64,000 nt of DNA, taken from positions 27,958,668 to 28,022,667 of the forward strand of contig NC_133110.1 in the NCBI RefSeq assembly GCF_022965805.1, given 5' to 3'. The position numbers were made by a program, and so were the translations under genes. A model generated the notes under the pieces. The model saw nothing but the letters and a program-made list of their open reading frames with translations, was not told the DNA's origin and made no database searches. The stretch's first letter is position 1. Each line of letters starts with the position of its first letter. Below, in pieces: positions 48,048 to 60,167 of this stretch. The stretch comes from Primulina eburnea. Its lineage: Eukaryota; Streptophyta; Magnoliopsida; Lamiales; Gesneriaceae.

Positions 48048-49971
48048 TGTAATGCCCAAGAATTATAGAATTGATAAACCAAGAGTATTAATCTTCGTTA
48101 ACGTGAGACTCGGAAGATATGAGAATGCATGACAGGCAATGAGGGAAGAAAAGACATGAGGAATTGGACTTTGCAAGACCGCACCTGCGCCCAGAACAGG
48201 AGTGCACCCGCGGTCATGCAATTGTGGATTTTTGCAAGAAAGGTCGAAGCATCACCGCACCCGCGGTACTAGACATCACCGCACCCGCGGTGCATGGACA
48301 GTAAGTTGGCAAGAAATTTCGTAGCAGCACTGCACCCGCGGTGCTAGTCAGACCGCACCCGCAGTGCACACACCGCACCCGCGGTAAGATAAAGACCGCA
48401 CCCGCGGTCTTACGTGCAACAAGAAAAACTATGCCACGTTTTATTCGGTTGCATGCAGTATATATATGATAGTTACACGTGGTTTCTCTCAGAATTTCAG
48501 AAAAGGGTCGAAGGTTGGAGAGGAAAAATCCTTACGCCTTTTAGATTTGTGATTTCGATGAATCCGTGCATCAGAATTCGAATCTGAACGCAGTATCGAA
48601 CTCCTCTCGACTCGAGCTACACAAGGACGTAAGTTTTATTACGTTTTGAGATGTTTTGTAATTATAATGTTGTCAGAATTGAATATGAATCAGATATGAC
48701 GTTTCTGCTACCGTAAATATTGTATAATCGAAGTCAGATTGAAGAACAGATTGTTTCTGTATTTGTTATGAATTTCAGAGTTGATTTGACTGAGATTTCA
48801 TGTCAGATTTGTATTGTTATTGAGATTATGACTGATATTGTTATTGATTACGAAGTCTGATATTATATCTGTGATGTTTAGACTGACGGGGTTATCGAGA
48901 CAGTATTGTTATGCCGTCGAAACATCAGTTAAATTAGATTGTTCAGATTCAGATATGAATTCGATTATATTGTGATATCATTGATATGAGTCAGATTGTA
49001 TAGTGTTCAGATATTGATCAGAGTATGTACTGAATTGAGTATTGATCAGAACAGATTGTGAATTAAATTAGTCATTGATACTATGTATTCGATATTGTCT
49101 TTTCAGATTGGATATGGACAGATTTGACTTCGAGACTTCGTCTTCGTCAGACCGGGATGACAAAGGTATAATTCATGTGGTCACGGGATTGCACAACTCG
49201 ATTCAGATTTGATACGAGTTTCCCTAAATCACATACTAGATTATTATTACATTGATTATGTAATATTTTGTTTATTGATTTATATTCGAGTCCTGAGATA
49301 GGAGATATTGGCAGATTTGCCAAAACTAGACGTTTCGGTGTATCGACGCATAGGAGCAGATTTGCTATATGTGCAGACCCTCAATACAGAGTTGACCGAA
49401 GTCTAGGAATAAGACGTACCGTTGCCCCGAGTGGTTGGGTAGGTGACAGACCGTCTTATTCACACCGGGATCCCTATATTAGAAAAGAGTCGAGTCAAGA
49501 TTTAAATGTCGAATACAGATTTGTATTCTTCTACATGTTTAGATTTACATTCATGTTACTTGATATATGCTATGCATTTGTATATGATTATTACATTGCA
49601 TGCATCCATGTTTTATACTGGGATTTATTCTCACCGGAGTTATCCGGCTGTTGTCTTGTCTGTATGTGTGCTTGACAACAGGTGGGGCAGGTACAGGGTC
49701 ACGACGATGAAGAGAGAGTTTTTAGCGTGGAGATCTCGGGTGTAGAAGAAATTACTACTTCTTGTACTAGACTTGTACTTGGATTTGAACACTAGTGTAT
49801 GTTGGTACCAAACAGATATTGTATGTACCTTATGTTTGTTAGAATAATACCGATCATGTTATGTTTAATTTACATTTGATTTAATGTAAAAGCGAAAAAA
49901 ATTGACCCGTAATTTATTATAAAGATCCGATTAATCCCAGATAGATTCGAATTAGAACCCGGGTCCCCACA
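48048..49971 (+). repeat. 5' LTR of element G
   Basis: 1924 bp, tgtaatgccc to gtccccaca. It carries the accgcacccgcggt repeat array at 48181-48412, followed by a TATA-like tatatatga at about 48471. Confidence 0.88.
48181..48412. repeat. Array of ccgcacccgcggt units in G 5' LTR
   Basis: About eight copies of (ac)cgcacccgcggt or close variants in 230 bp; several adjacent copies form short inverted repeats around ccgcgg. The sequence differs from the gcgcccgagcggt units of H and D but sits in the equivalent LTR position. Confidence 0.8.
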
Positions 49972-49976
49972 ACAGG

Positions 49977-49988
49977 TGGTATCAGAGC
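49977..49988 (+). promoter_or_regulatory. Primer-binding site of G (initiator Met-tRNA)
   Basis: tggtatcagagc begins 6 bp after the 5' LTR end. Confidence 0.9.
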
Positions 49989-50301
49989 GATAGATCCTTT
50001 AGATTGAGATAGTCAGAACTGATAGATCTTTTAGACTGAGATAGTAGAGAATGAGCGGGGTAGATTGAACTTTCTTCCTTGCATGTGATTGCTAGCATGA
50101 GATTTATTATAATGTTGAATTACATTATGGGTGCTAGCATGATTTACTGTTTTCCCTATTACATATTGTTTGTATTGGAGATGATTACAGCATGTAATTG
50201 TTAAGCCTGAATCAGAACTGAGTCTCGATCAGAGGTATATGATCAGAGGAGGGCTGAGACTGATTGTATAGATTGTGTACTGATTTGTTTGATATTCAGA
50301 T

Positions 50302-51227
50302 ATACCGCCTCGGAGAATTCCAGAAAGGGGTAGTACTTTGTATGATCAGACAGATATACCAGAATCTCAGATAGATAGATCAGAAAATCAGATAGAAACA
50401 CAGATGAAGAAGTTTCAGTCGTACAAACCACCGATTTTAAAGGGTACTGAGACGCCAGCAGATTGTGAGAATTGGCTTGATGAGATAGAAATGTTATTTG
50501 AATTTCTTGATTTAACAGATGAGTGTAGAATTAAATTGATTGAGAACCAGTTGCAAGAGACTGCAAGAAGATGGTGGTTACTAACCAAAGGAGCCTTAGA
50601 ACAGAGTCGTTCAGTGATTACGTGGAAAATTTTCAAGGTTGAAATTTATCAAAGATTTTTCCCGTATCATATAGAGAGGACAGAAGTGCAGAATTTACAA
50701 ACCTGAGACAGGGTCAGATGAGTATTGATGAGTATTTGGCAGAGTTCTTCACCTTGTTACGTTTTTCCCCTCACGTGGCTAGGAATGATGAAGCTATCTC
50801 TAGTCAGTTTATACAAGGATTTAATCAGGAGATACGTTCATTGGTGAATGCAAAACGATCGATTAATTTTGCTGATACCTTGAACAGAGCCAAAAGAGCA
50901 GAAATCGTTCTGATGGGACGAAAGGGAGCATCGTATGATCTTCCAGCACAGAATTTACAGCAACTGCCTTCCAGAGTTGCGATTGGCAGTAGTAATAGAG
51001 AACAGAGAGAACCACTGAAGATTCGAAAAACGCAAGTTGAGAAGTTAGAAAGTGGTTCGGCTAGTTCCAGTGATTCCAGTCCGAGTTATACTGGAGTATA
51101 TTGCAGGACCTGCGGAGGGAGACATCCCACAGAGCACTGCCAAGGAGTGCCTGGTAGATGCAATATCTGTAAACAATCGGGACACTTTGCTAGAGTTTGT
51201 ACCCAGAAAAGTTCCCGAAGATTTTAG
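50302..51227 (+). pseudogene. gag: Element G gag, start codon lost and frameshifted
   Basis: The expected MPPRR start reads ATA CCG CCT CGG AGA at 50302, so the ATG is lost. The gag domain follows (FQSYKPPILKGTE; WLDEIEMLFEFLDLTDE; RRWWLLTKGALEQ; FYQRFFP-like). It ends in a stop at 50704-50706, with a frame change close by. The second frame carries MSIDEYLAEFFTLLRFSPHVARN, FADTLNRAKRAE, and two intact zinc knuckles (CRTCGGRHPTEHC; CNICKQSGHFARVC). It is closest to A's gag among the elements here. Confidence 0.88.
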
Positions 51228-51850
51228 GGAACAGAGTTTAATTGAGAAACAGATTCAGAACGCACAACAGGTACTATTCTGTATGATTAGATTGCATATG
51301 TATTGATATATACTAATGCATTTCATACGAATATCTGTGACTGGGTTGCATGGAGATATGCTGTATCTGTTGGGTCTGTTTGTACTGTAGTATTAATTCC
51401 CTTACTTGTAAGGAAACTGTTACTATCAGAGATTTCTGATATGTTGTATCCTACAGTAAGATGAGAATGAAATCGAGATAGAGTATAGTGTACTGGTGTT
51501 TTCTGATTTGAACGCATTATTGATATTTGTATGCTAAACCAGTACAGACATATTGTAGAATTTGTTCCAGAAATGGTAAGATTCAGATCAGAGATGACTG
51601 ATCAGTGGAGATACCACAGTAAGGATTTTAGAATTCCTTTGATATCTGTATTGTATATGACTCGATTAATACAGAAATGAGCAGATTGCATCCCTATGTA
51701 TTCAGTAGATCTACTGAAATCGAGCGTAACATTGGCAGATTTGCCAGAAATGTACGAATTGGCAGACATTAGCCCAGATAAGATTTCAGATTTGCTTTAT
51801 ATCAGAAAGATAGATTTCAGAATTGAATTCCGATCAGATAATGATTGTTG
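51228..51850 (+). pseudogene. Element G protease and start of pol, strongly decayed
   Basis: Only patches are readable, in changing frames: YVLI.TNAFHT (for [10 protein letters not shown]) near 51298, then about 51632-51770 FRIPLISVLYMTRLIQK and [15 protein letters not shown], then IDFRIE near 51815. These match A's protease-to-RT linker in order. The catalytic DTG motif is destroyed. The pol signal ends near 51850. Confidence 0.7.
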
Positions 51851-53221
51851 TTTTAGAATTTAAGGCAGAATAACATTGAAGGTACAGAATGACATTGAAT
51901 GTACAGAATGCCACATCAGAATATATCAGATTGACGGGGTTATTCAGATTGTATTAGTATGCCGTCGAAATATCAGTTGATTTAGATTAATCAAATTCAG
52001 ATATGATTCAGATTGTATTGTGATATCGATGACATGAATTGAATTGTATTTTGTTCAGATATTGATCAGATTAGGTACTGAGTTGAGTATTGATCAGAAC
52101 AGATTGTGTATTCAGTTATATACTGATACGTTGTATTCGATATTGTCATTCAAGATTTGAGATGGACAGAGTTGAATACAGGTCATCGTCTTCGTCAGAC
52201 AGGGACGACAAAGGTATAATTCATGTGATATCTGGGAAGATATAACTCAAATCAGATCTCATTTGAGTTTCCCAATAAAATCACATACTTGATTTTTGTT
52301 TATCTTTTGACATGATTTTGATTTGTTTATAGATTTATATTCAAATCTTTTGAAAAGAACATGCTTTGTTTATAGATTGTATTCATTGCATTTGAGATAG
52401 GAAAGTTTGACAGATAGTCAGGCTTCTAGACGTTCGGTGTATCGTTACATAGGAGCAGACACCCTCCTATTGTAGATTATTCGATACAGATATGACCGAA
52501 GTCTAGGAATAAGACGTACGTCACCCCGATTGGGAGGGTAGGTGACAGACAGTGACGTCTTATTCACACCGGGATCCCTAGAGTTATAGTTGAGTCGAGT
52601 CTAGACATGATTTGACTAGAACTGCATGTGTTTAGAAATGTGGTTTCATAGATTATGAAACTCATGTTTAGTGCTTTCAGACATGATAGCCTATGTTTAT
52701 ATGAGTTGATATAGATAGCATGTTTAGCTGATTTGAGTTGCATGCTTATTTTGATTTAATTTTCATAGACTATGAAATCTATTGCTTTAATTGTTATTCA
52801 TGATAGAATATTTCATGATATGTTTATGTATATGCATGTTTACCATGTTTTATACTGGGATTTATTCTCACCGGAGTTATCCGGCTGTTGTCTTGTTTTG
52901 TATGTGTGCCTGACAACAGGTGGGACAAGATCGGGGTCAGAAGATGATGAGAGAAGACGAGTTTAGCGTGGTGATTCCGGACTTATTGTAGAGTTGGTTA
53001 ATACTTGAAATTTAGTATTTAAACCTTAGACTAGTTTGAACTAGAAACATGTTGTACAAGAAATGTATTATTACTATACTGATTTGTGTAATAGATTGAT
53101 TTCATTACCTTCTGCACTTACATTTTAAAAAGAAAAAAAAATTTTAGACCCTGTTTTATCTTAATTGATAATTAAATCCCAAAGATGATTAATAAGAAAG
53201 ATTAGCGTCCGGGTCCCCACA
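51851..53221 (+). repeat. 3' LTR-like end of element G, 5' truncated
   Basis: From about 51930 (gacggggttattcag, compare gacggggttatcgag in the 5' LTR) to gtccccaca at 53221. The hairpin/TATA part of the LTR is missing. The final 90 bp match the 1-1872 LTR and A's LTR better than G's own 5' LTR. It contains the shared TGTTGTC ... GACAACA module at 52886-52918. Confidence 0.8.
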
Positions 53222-54818
53222 TATGGACCTCAGGAACATTCGTAGGTCTTGGCCAATTCAATACAGCTTCGACCTTCGTAGGATCAACAGATATGCCATG
53301 TCTCGAAATGACGTGGCCTAGAAATACCACTTTGTACATCCAGAATTCACATTTGGACAATTTGGCATACAAATGACTAGTACGAAGAGTTTGAAGTACC
53401 AGTCTCAGATGTTCAGCATGCTCCTTTTTCGATTTCGAATAGACAAGAATTTCATCAATAAACACAATAACGAATCGGTCCAGATAATCTCGGAAGACAC
53501 GATTCATTAAATCCATAAAGATAGCAGGAGCATTCGTAAGACCAAAAGGCATAACCAGAAATTCATAGTGGCCATACCTCGTACGAAAAGCAGTCTCGGG
53601 TACATCTTCGTCTCGAACACGTACTTGATGATACCCAGAACGAAGATCAATCTTCGAGTAAACAGAAGTACCCTGAAGCTGATCAAATAAATCATCAATA
53701 CGCGGAAGTGGGTACTTATTTTTCACAGTAGCCCGATTCAGCTGTCTATAGTCGATACACATTCGCATCGTACCATATTTCTTTCGAACAAATAAAACTG
53801 GAGCTCCCCAAGGTGATACACTCGGTCGAATATATCCCTTATCGAGAAGATCCTGTAATTGTTCTTTCAATTCTTTCAGTTCCAAAGGTGCCATGCGATA
53901 GGGAGCTTTAGATATGGGAGCAGTCCCTGGCACAAGATCAATACTAAACTCAACTTCTCGATGAGGAGGAAAATCAGGAATCTCATCAGGAAATACATCC
54001 GGAAACTCTTTCGCAACAGGAATCTCAGATAAAGAAGAATCCTTCTTCGAAATATCAATAGCGTAGATAAGATAACCCTCATCTCTGCTAGTCAACAATC
54101 GAGACATTTCCAAGGAAGATACCAATGGAATTTTGGCTTGGGAACCCTTGCCATAAAAATTCCACTTGGGTCCATCAATCGGTCGAAATCGAACCACTCC
54201 ATGACAACAATCAACAGTAGCTCGATTTGTCATCAAGATATCCATGCCAACAATACAATCAAAGTCGTGCATAGGGAGGACAATCAAATTCAGAAATATC
54301 ACATTATCCTCATATATCAATACACAATTATGCACCACTTTCTCAGACAAAATAATCTTCCCTGCTGGCGTGGCTATCGACAAAGTATCATACAACGGGG
54401 TACACTCAATATCATGAGATGCAACAAATGCATGAGATATGAATGAATGAGATGCTCCTGTATCAAATAAAACACGTGCAGGATAATCGCTAAGCGTGCA
54501 AATACCTACAATCACACCACCAGAAGCTTCTCTCGCCTGATCCTCAGTCATGGCATACACTCTCACTTGAGGAGGAACTTGGGCACTCTGACCACCCGGT
54601 CCTCGATATCGTGGGACACTCGACTGCTGAAAAGATGGAACAGGAACAACAGGTCTCATCGTACTAGGGCCACCTCTAAATCCTGGCTGGGGTTGAGCAG
54701 AAGTCGTACCCCTATTCGGACATACTCGAGAGAAATGGCCTTCCTGCCCACATTGATAACAAGTACCAGACATACCTCGACACTGCTCGATAGTATGTTT
54801 GCCCCCACGATGACTACA
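53222..54818 (-). pseudogene. gag-pol: Element D gag C-terminus, protease and N-terminal RT
   Basis: After a stop at 54819 the frame carries two zinc knuckles, the first lacking a Cys ([13 protein letters not shown]) and the second intact ([14 protein letters not shown]). Protease follows ([22 protein letters not shown]), then the EIPDFPP linker and RT ([21 protein letters not shown]). The catalytic motif reads FIDE at 53451-53462, where K, A, B and F have FIDD, so the second metal-binding Asp is replaced and this RT is probably weak or inactive. The frame runs to RPTNVPEV, where G is inserted. Confidence 0.92.
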
Positions 54819-55568
54819 TTAGGGAGCAATCACAGGACTCCCTCGCTGTGATCCGCTCGAACTCGAAGAAGACGAAGAAGCAGAGCCAGTCTTCTTGAAC
54901 TTCTTACCTCTCGGCCTCAAAGTAGGCTGCTGAGCTGACACCGGTGGTGGAGGAGTATACTGTGGACCTCCCCGCCTAAGTCCAGCCTCGGCTGCCTTAG
55001 CTCGTTCAACTGCCTCTGCGTAGCTGGTAGGCAATCCAAAAACAACATATGTATATAAAACAGGATGTAAACCATTTACAAACCTGTTATATTTTGCCCT
55101 CGCATTTCCAGCTACGTGAGGTGCATACTTCAACAACGTAGAAAATTTCGAAGCATACTCCGCAACAGACATCGTTCCCTGCTGCAGATTATTGAATTCA
55201 TTCTCCTGAGCAGTATAATACGAAGGAGGAGAATACTGCTCCAGAAATTGGGCCTTGAAGACATCCCAGGTGACTTCAGTCCCGGCCTCTTTCAGTCCAA
55301 TCTCAGCGGCTTCCCACCAAGATTTAGCTCGGTCTTTCAGCTGATACAAAGCAAGTTTCAGTCTCCGAGCCTTAGAATACTCAACAATATTAAACAAGTG
55401 CTCGATATCCTTTAGCTAGGCCTCAGCTCTTTCAGCACTCTCAGTGCCAAAGAACTTCGGTGGTTTCAGATCCTGGAATCGAGCCATCACAACATCCATG
55501 GACAATCCTTCAAACTGCCCAACAATCCTCTCAGTACTGCTACTAGCAGTTTCATTTGTGTGATCCAT
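54819..55568 (-). pseudogene. gag: Element D gag N-terminus, two stops
   Basis: The ATG at 55568 opens MDHTNETASSS. The gag domain follows (VMARFQDLKPPKFFGTE; YQLKDRAKSWWEAAE; FLEQYSPPSYY; LQQGTMSVAEYASKFSTLLKYAPHVAG; YAEAVERAKAAEAG) and then a Ser-rich linker. A TAG at codon 51 (55416-55418) stands where relatives have Trp (WLKDIE-type). A TAA at 54819-54821 ends it just before the zinc knuckles. Otherwise the frame is open. Confidence 0.9.
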
Positions 55569-55763
55569 CTACAAATCAAAAGATGAATATCACAATTTCA
55601 TACAAATTTCATAATCTCATCATCTCATATCATCAATCTCATCAGATACTTACTCAAATCAAATCACATAAGAGCAAGTAATACAGATAAATCAAACACA
55701 TACGCACAATTCATTTGTGCCTATTCACGTGTACACAAGACTCAATCGAGCATTCCCAGCTAT

Positions 55764-55775
55764 GCTCTGATACAA
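55764..55775 (-). promoter_or_regulatory. Primer-binding site of D
   Basis: On the minus strand ttgtatcagagc, one mismatch from the initiator-Met primer site, 5 bp inside the 5' LTR. Confidence 0.85.
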
Positions 55776-55780
55776 CTCTG

Positions 55781-57568
55781 TGTGGGGCCCTTAGCTCCTA
55801 ATCGTTATCACAACACAATTTTATTAGGGTTAAGTAATCACAGCGGAAAACGAGTTTAAAATATTCTTTACAATGAGCCCAAGTCATTTTATTTTAATAC
55901 TAAAAATAGTATCTTATCTCACGTCATAATCATGCCCACACGTAATCAAAACCAATCACATACAAACAACTCATATCCTCGGGACATGCCCCGGTATATA
56001 GATACATATACATATATACTGGGAACAAGACATAAACATAAAACCTCAGCCCAAGCTGTGGCTCCCTCCAGAAGTACCCTCTCCGGTCTCCTGATATCCT
56101 GGAGTACCTGCCATTGTCCACACACAAAGATAACAACAGCCCCCCCTTGGGGGTGAGCAAAGCTCCGTATGGAACAACCAATCATATATACCACAGATAT
56201 CTAAACAATGATATATGGTATGCAATGCATGTATGTCGTGGAGGTATCAGGTCAAATGCCCATCCACTGAGCACATGTCAGAATCAATCGAATCGCTATC
56301 AAATCAAATCAATGCTCGAGCTGGCACACCGGCCGATATGAGAATACACATATGATAGCGTCGACGAAGCGCCATCAATCCCACATCTCATATCCAATCA
56401 TATGGGGCCACAATTGTCTATGCTTTACGGGTCATATAATACCGGCATAGCTATTGTGTTCACAAACCCCGGAATCCAATCAAATCATATCACGGTATCC
56501 AAGGATCATAGCTCAACGTGTATGTCATGTATCGATGTATGCATAAAATGATGTGTGTTAACAAAACATTTATTTTGTACATCGATACTCAAATCTCAAT
56601 GTCATGTATGCCACATCAAATCATCAAATAGGCACATAGACACGTATTCCAATCCAATCCAATCCATCCAATCATATATCATATAATACAGATACCTGTC
56701 GTATGTTACCCGGTCGCAACATACCTCAATTCCTCGTTCCAATTGATGTAGCCTGAAGATACTGATATAATACTTGATCTACATCAATAACATACTCATT
56801 CCAATCAATAACACGCTCCAAAACCATTAATATGAGTTTCAAATATCATTTGAAACTTCAAATATCATATCAAATCCAAATCATATCATAATTCAATTCC
56901 GACTTCGAATATAAGTTTATTGTCGGATATTCTACTACATATCAGAAATTCAATTTCAAATACATGCTATTCCAGCACTTTGATATTTAAAGCTACTGAA
57001 ACTAGAAGAAAATTACCTCAGTCTAAAGCCCTCGACGCGCAGATTACAAATATATAATTTGTTTCGCGTTTAGACGGCGTTTCGAAGTCGATTTGGAAGA
57101 AAGAAATCAGAATTCTCTCGACTCTCTCGAAAGTTATCGCATAAGAAATGAAGAAAGAAAGAGAAGAAAAGTTACTCTTATCCTCATCTCTCTCGCGCTC
57201 GGGCGGTAGAATTCTCGCGCCCGAGCGCGAGACATTCTGCCCCCAGCTAACAATTGCACCGCGCTCGAGCGGTCACAAATTACCGCTCGAGCGCGGCGTG
57301 TTTTGCCCGAACATTTACAATTTCCACCTTGGCGCTCGGGCGGTTATTTTCTACCGCCCGGGCGCCACTCGTCTGGTACAAATTTTAAGGTTTGTACTTA
57401 ATTGGCGTCCGGCCTCTCCACTCGAGCTCTTACAACGTCAATTCATATACAATATTCATTTCTCAATTCTATTGTCACGATATGCATCAATTACATAATC
57501 ACATGGCAATTTCATTAATTATTGATAATCACATAAGATTTACGATAATACGATACACGGTCCTTACA
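55781..57568 (-). repeat. 5' LTR of element D
   Basis: 1788 bp. The GC-rich hairpin array at 57194-57366 is complete, with all three units. It is followed on the right by TSD gacgg. Confidence 0.94.
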
Positions 57569-59210
57569 GACGGGCGTTCGTTGCTGCGATTAAGTATGAT
57601 TGTTATGATGTTGGGTTGATAATCAACGGGTTGGTTAGCCCCGTTAGGCCCTTGAATTCAATAGTGGTCATAGGGTTTGATCGTTATGCCAAATTCGTGT
57701 CCATGAGTTTATTGTGTCGCTTAGGATGTGTGATTGTTTGGAAACGATTGTAGAAGTTTGAGTCAAAATTATAGTAGTCCAGGATGGGTCTTGAGGTGTC
57801 TACTTGTGTTCCATGTTGTTTGTTGGGTGGCTTATGCATAGTGTAAGATTTCTTCTCGCAGGTTTCGGCGTCCCGCAGGTTCATGGACCCGGACACGGGG
57901 TCCGTGCCCCTCTCCTTTCCGAGTATTCCCTTCACAGTATGTACACGGACCCTCACCCGGACCCCCACACGGGGTCCGTGCCCTTTGTCCACCCGAAGTG
58001 CATTATTCCAGAGTCTACACGGACCCTCACACGGACCCTGTCACGGGGTCCGTGTCCACCCTTATTTCCGACCATTTTCACCCGAGCCTACACGGACCCC
58101 TACACGGAGGTAAGCACGGGGTCCGTGTCCTTCATATTTTGGGAAAAATACGATAACATCTTTGAGGTTTGATGTCAGGGTTAAGTACAAAGATTCACAA
58201 GGTCGAGTCATGGGAATTTTAGAACGTCCTAAGGGATTGAACGAACTCGTAAGCAAGCAGGATTATCTACGTCTAAGTTATGCAATTTAAGTAAGTGAAT
58301 TCAAGTTAGGCAGCAGCGACGGCCCCGATCGAAGTCCGACGAGTCCCTCAATGCCAAGTAAGTATGTTGACGTGCAAAAAGAAAATAGTTTAAGTTTTTG
58401 AGGTATGCGAAATGTCTTGTGACCAAATTATGTTTAGGATTGGAAAGTGTTAAATTATGAACGGGGACCAATCCGCCCGTTAAATTATGAACGGGTTAGA
58501 TCGAGGTTGGAAAGCGTTAAATTATGATCGGGGACCAACCAGCCCGTTAAATTATGAACGGGGATCTCATGTATGTGGCAGTGGATACGTCCCTGTCAGT
58601 CCAGTACTGTGGTTTGTCTGATCAGGCATTTATTATGTTATGGGTCACTTGCTTTGAAACATGCCTCTACGCAAAATGATGAAGTTATGTATGTTCAAGT
58701 ATGCAGTATGTTTATGAAAGTTTATGTTGATGGCACGTCTAGGTATGTACGTATGTATGTTCAAGTTTATTATGCAAGTTCAAGTTTCAAGTTATGTATG
58801 TCCTATTTTAAAGTGGCGTGCGATTATATTACGTAGTACTCGTTATTCCAGTTTATACGTGTTGAGTCTTTAGACTCACTAAACTTGATCTATGCAGGTG
58901 AGTATGTTGATGAGGAGACAGGAGGTGGCGACCAAGGGGCAGGCTTGGACTGAGCGGGAGGCTAAACCCGAGGACCGCCATGTTTAAGTTTTATGCAAAA
59001 GTTAAATTACTCTGATTTCTTGTTTCGAGGGAAATACTTTGAGCAAAACTTTTGTGAGCAAATTTTATTGTAGTACTTTGAACCGCCATGTCTTATGGGG
59101 GACTTGGTTGGAATGTTTTTATGGCAGACTTGAATGTTACTTTATGTTTAAGAAAATTTTTAATTTTTCCGCAAATTTTAAGTAGCAAAATTACGGTACG
59201 TTACAGTTCA

Positions 59211-60167
59211 GTTTCCCAGTCTTACTGAATCAGACAACTCCTCTCATAGGCGAGACTTTCACATAAGCCTTCTCGCCCATGTTGAGCTATACCGGCCTTC
59301 TTTTAAGATCTGCCCAGCTTTTCTATCGATCTTGAGCTGGCTTGAGCTTTTCCCGAACGATTTTAACCTTGTCCACTGTCATCTGTACTAGCTCGGGTCC
59401 CACCACGGCTTTCAATCCCACTTCATCCCAATAAAGTGGTGATTGACATTTCCTTCCATAAAGGGCTTCGTATCGAGCCATTCCGATGCTGCTGTGATAA
59501 CTGTTGTTGTAAGAAAACTCAATTAAGGGTAGATGAGTGCTCCAGTTGCTACTGAATTCAAGAGCGCATGCTTGTAGAATATCTTCTAAGGTTTGGATGG
59601 TTCTCTCCGTTTGACCATCGGTTTGAGGATGATAGGCCGTACTTAGGGTCACTTTCGTTCCCATGGCCTCTTGAAAGCTCTTCCAAAAGCGCGAGACGAA
59701 CCTTGGATCTCTATCAGATAAGATGCTCACTGGCACTCCATACAGCCTCACAATGTTGTCCATGTATAGTGAAGTCAACTTGTCGAGATTGTAATTCATG
59801 CGGACGGGTAGGAAGTGTGCGGTCTTCATGAGTCTATCTACGATCACCCATATACTGTCGTGGCTTTGCCTAGACTTTGGCAATCCTACCACAAAATCCA
59901 TGGAAATATGCTCTCATTTCCACTCGGCGATTTCCAGAGGTTGCAGTAACCTTCCAGGTCGCTGGTGTCCTGCTTTGACCTGCTGACATATCTGACATCG
60001 GGAAACGAATTCTGCTACATATCTTTTCATGCCATTCTACCAGAAGCTATTCTTGAGGTCCCTGTACATTTTCGTACTGCCTGGATGGACTGAGAATTTT
60101 GACTTGTGCGCCTCAGCCATTATCTCTTGGCGAAGGTTGTCACTGTCGGGCACACACAGTCTTCCTT
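59211..60167 (-). pseudogene. pol: Element F pol, integrase
   Basis: A DDE core is readable between 59323 and 59901 ([63 protein letters not shown]). Upstream, the HHCC finger region (59902-60167) is broken by several stops and shifts. Downstream (59211-59322), GEKAYVKVSPMRGVV and TGKLN are interrupted by stops before E's insertion site. Confidence 0.85.

Larger units (their letters stand above)
48048..53221 (+). mobile_element. Element G: internally deleted Ty3/gypsy element with unlike LTRs
   Basis: Inserted in D's pol with a 5-bp duplication, tacgg (48043-48047) and tatgg (53222-53226). The single difference is at the CpG of the left copy, so CpG decay explains it. Layout: 5' LTR 48048-49971, PBS, gag, a decayed protease, then an abrupt change near 51850 into a 5'-truncated 3' LTR-like sequence. 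RT, RNase H and integrase are absent. The two LTRs share conserved blocks but are otherwise very different. Confidence 0.85.
44025..57568 (-). mobile_element. Element D: Tekay-like Ty3/gypsy element, split by element G
   Basis: Minus strand with 3' LTR 44025-45791 and 5' LTR 55781-57568, and TSD gacgg at 44020-44024 and 57569-57573. The LTRs differ at about 20 single positions by eye plus a 22-bp deletion in the 3' copy. Pol is split by G at 48048-53221. Coding defects: two stops in gag, a lost zinc-knuckle Cys, FIDE in place of FIDD in RT, and a frameshift near the pol end. Confidence 0.95.
42859..59205 (+). mobile_element. Element E: solo LTR of the B family, split by element D
   Basis: LTR sequence 42859-44024 plus 57574-59205, about 2.8 kb in all. 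It starts tgtagtgccc and ends gttaca, with TSD gttca at 42854-42858 and 59206-59210. There is no internal region, PBS or second LTR, so it is a solo LTR left by LTR-LTR recombination. It carries the same cacggaccc hairpin array (57885-58125), gttaaattatgaac repeats and gagtctttagactc palindrome (58864-58877) as B, but clearly diverged. D sits within it. Confidence 0.93.

Noticed and set aside
46061..48082. First ~12 residues of the minus-strand pol frame at 48048-48082
   Set aside because: They come from G's LTR, not from D; D's pol resumes at 48047.
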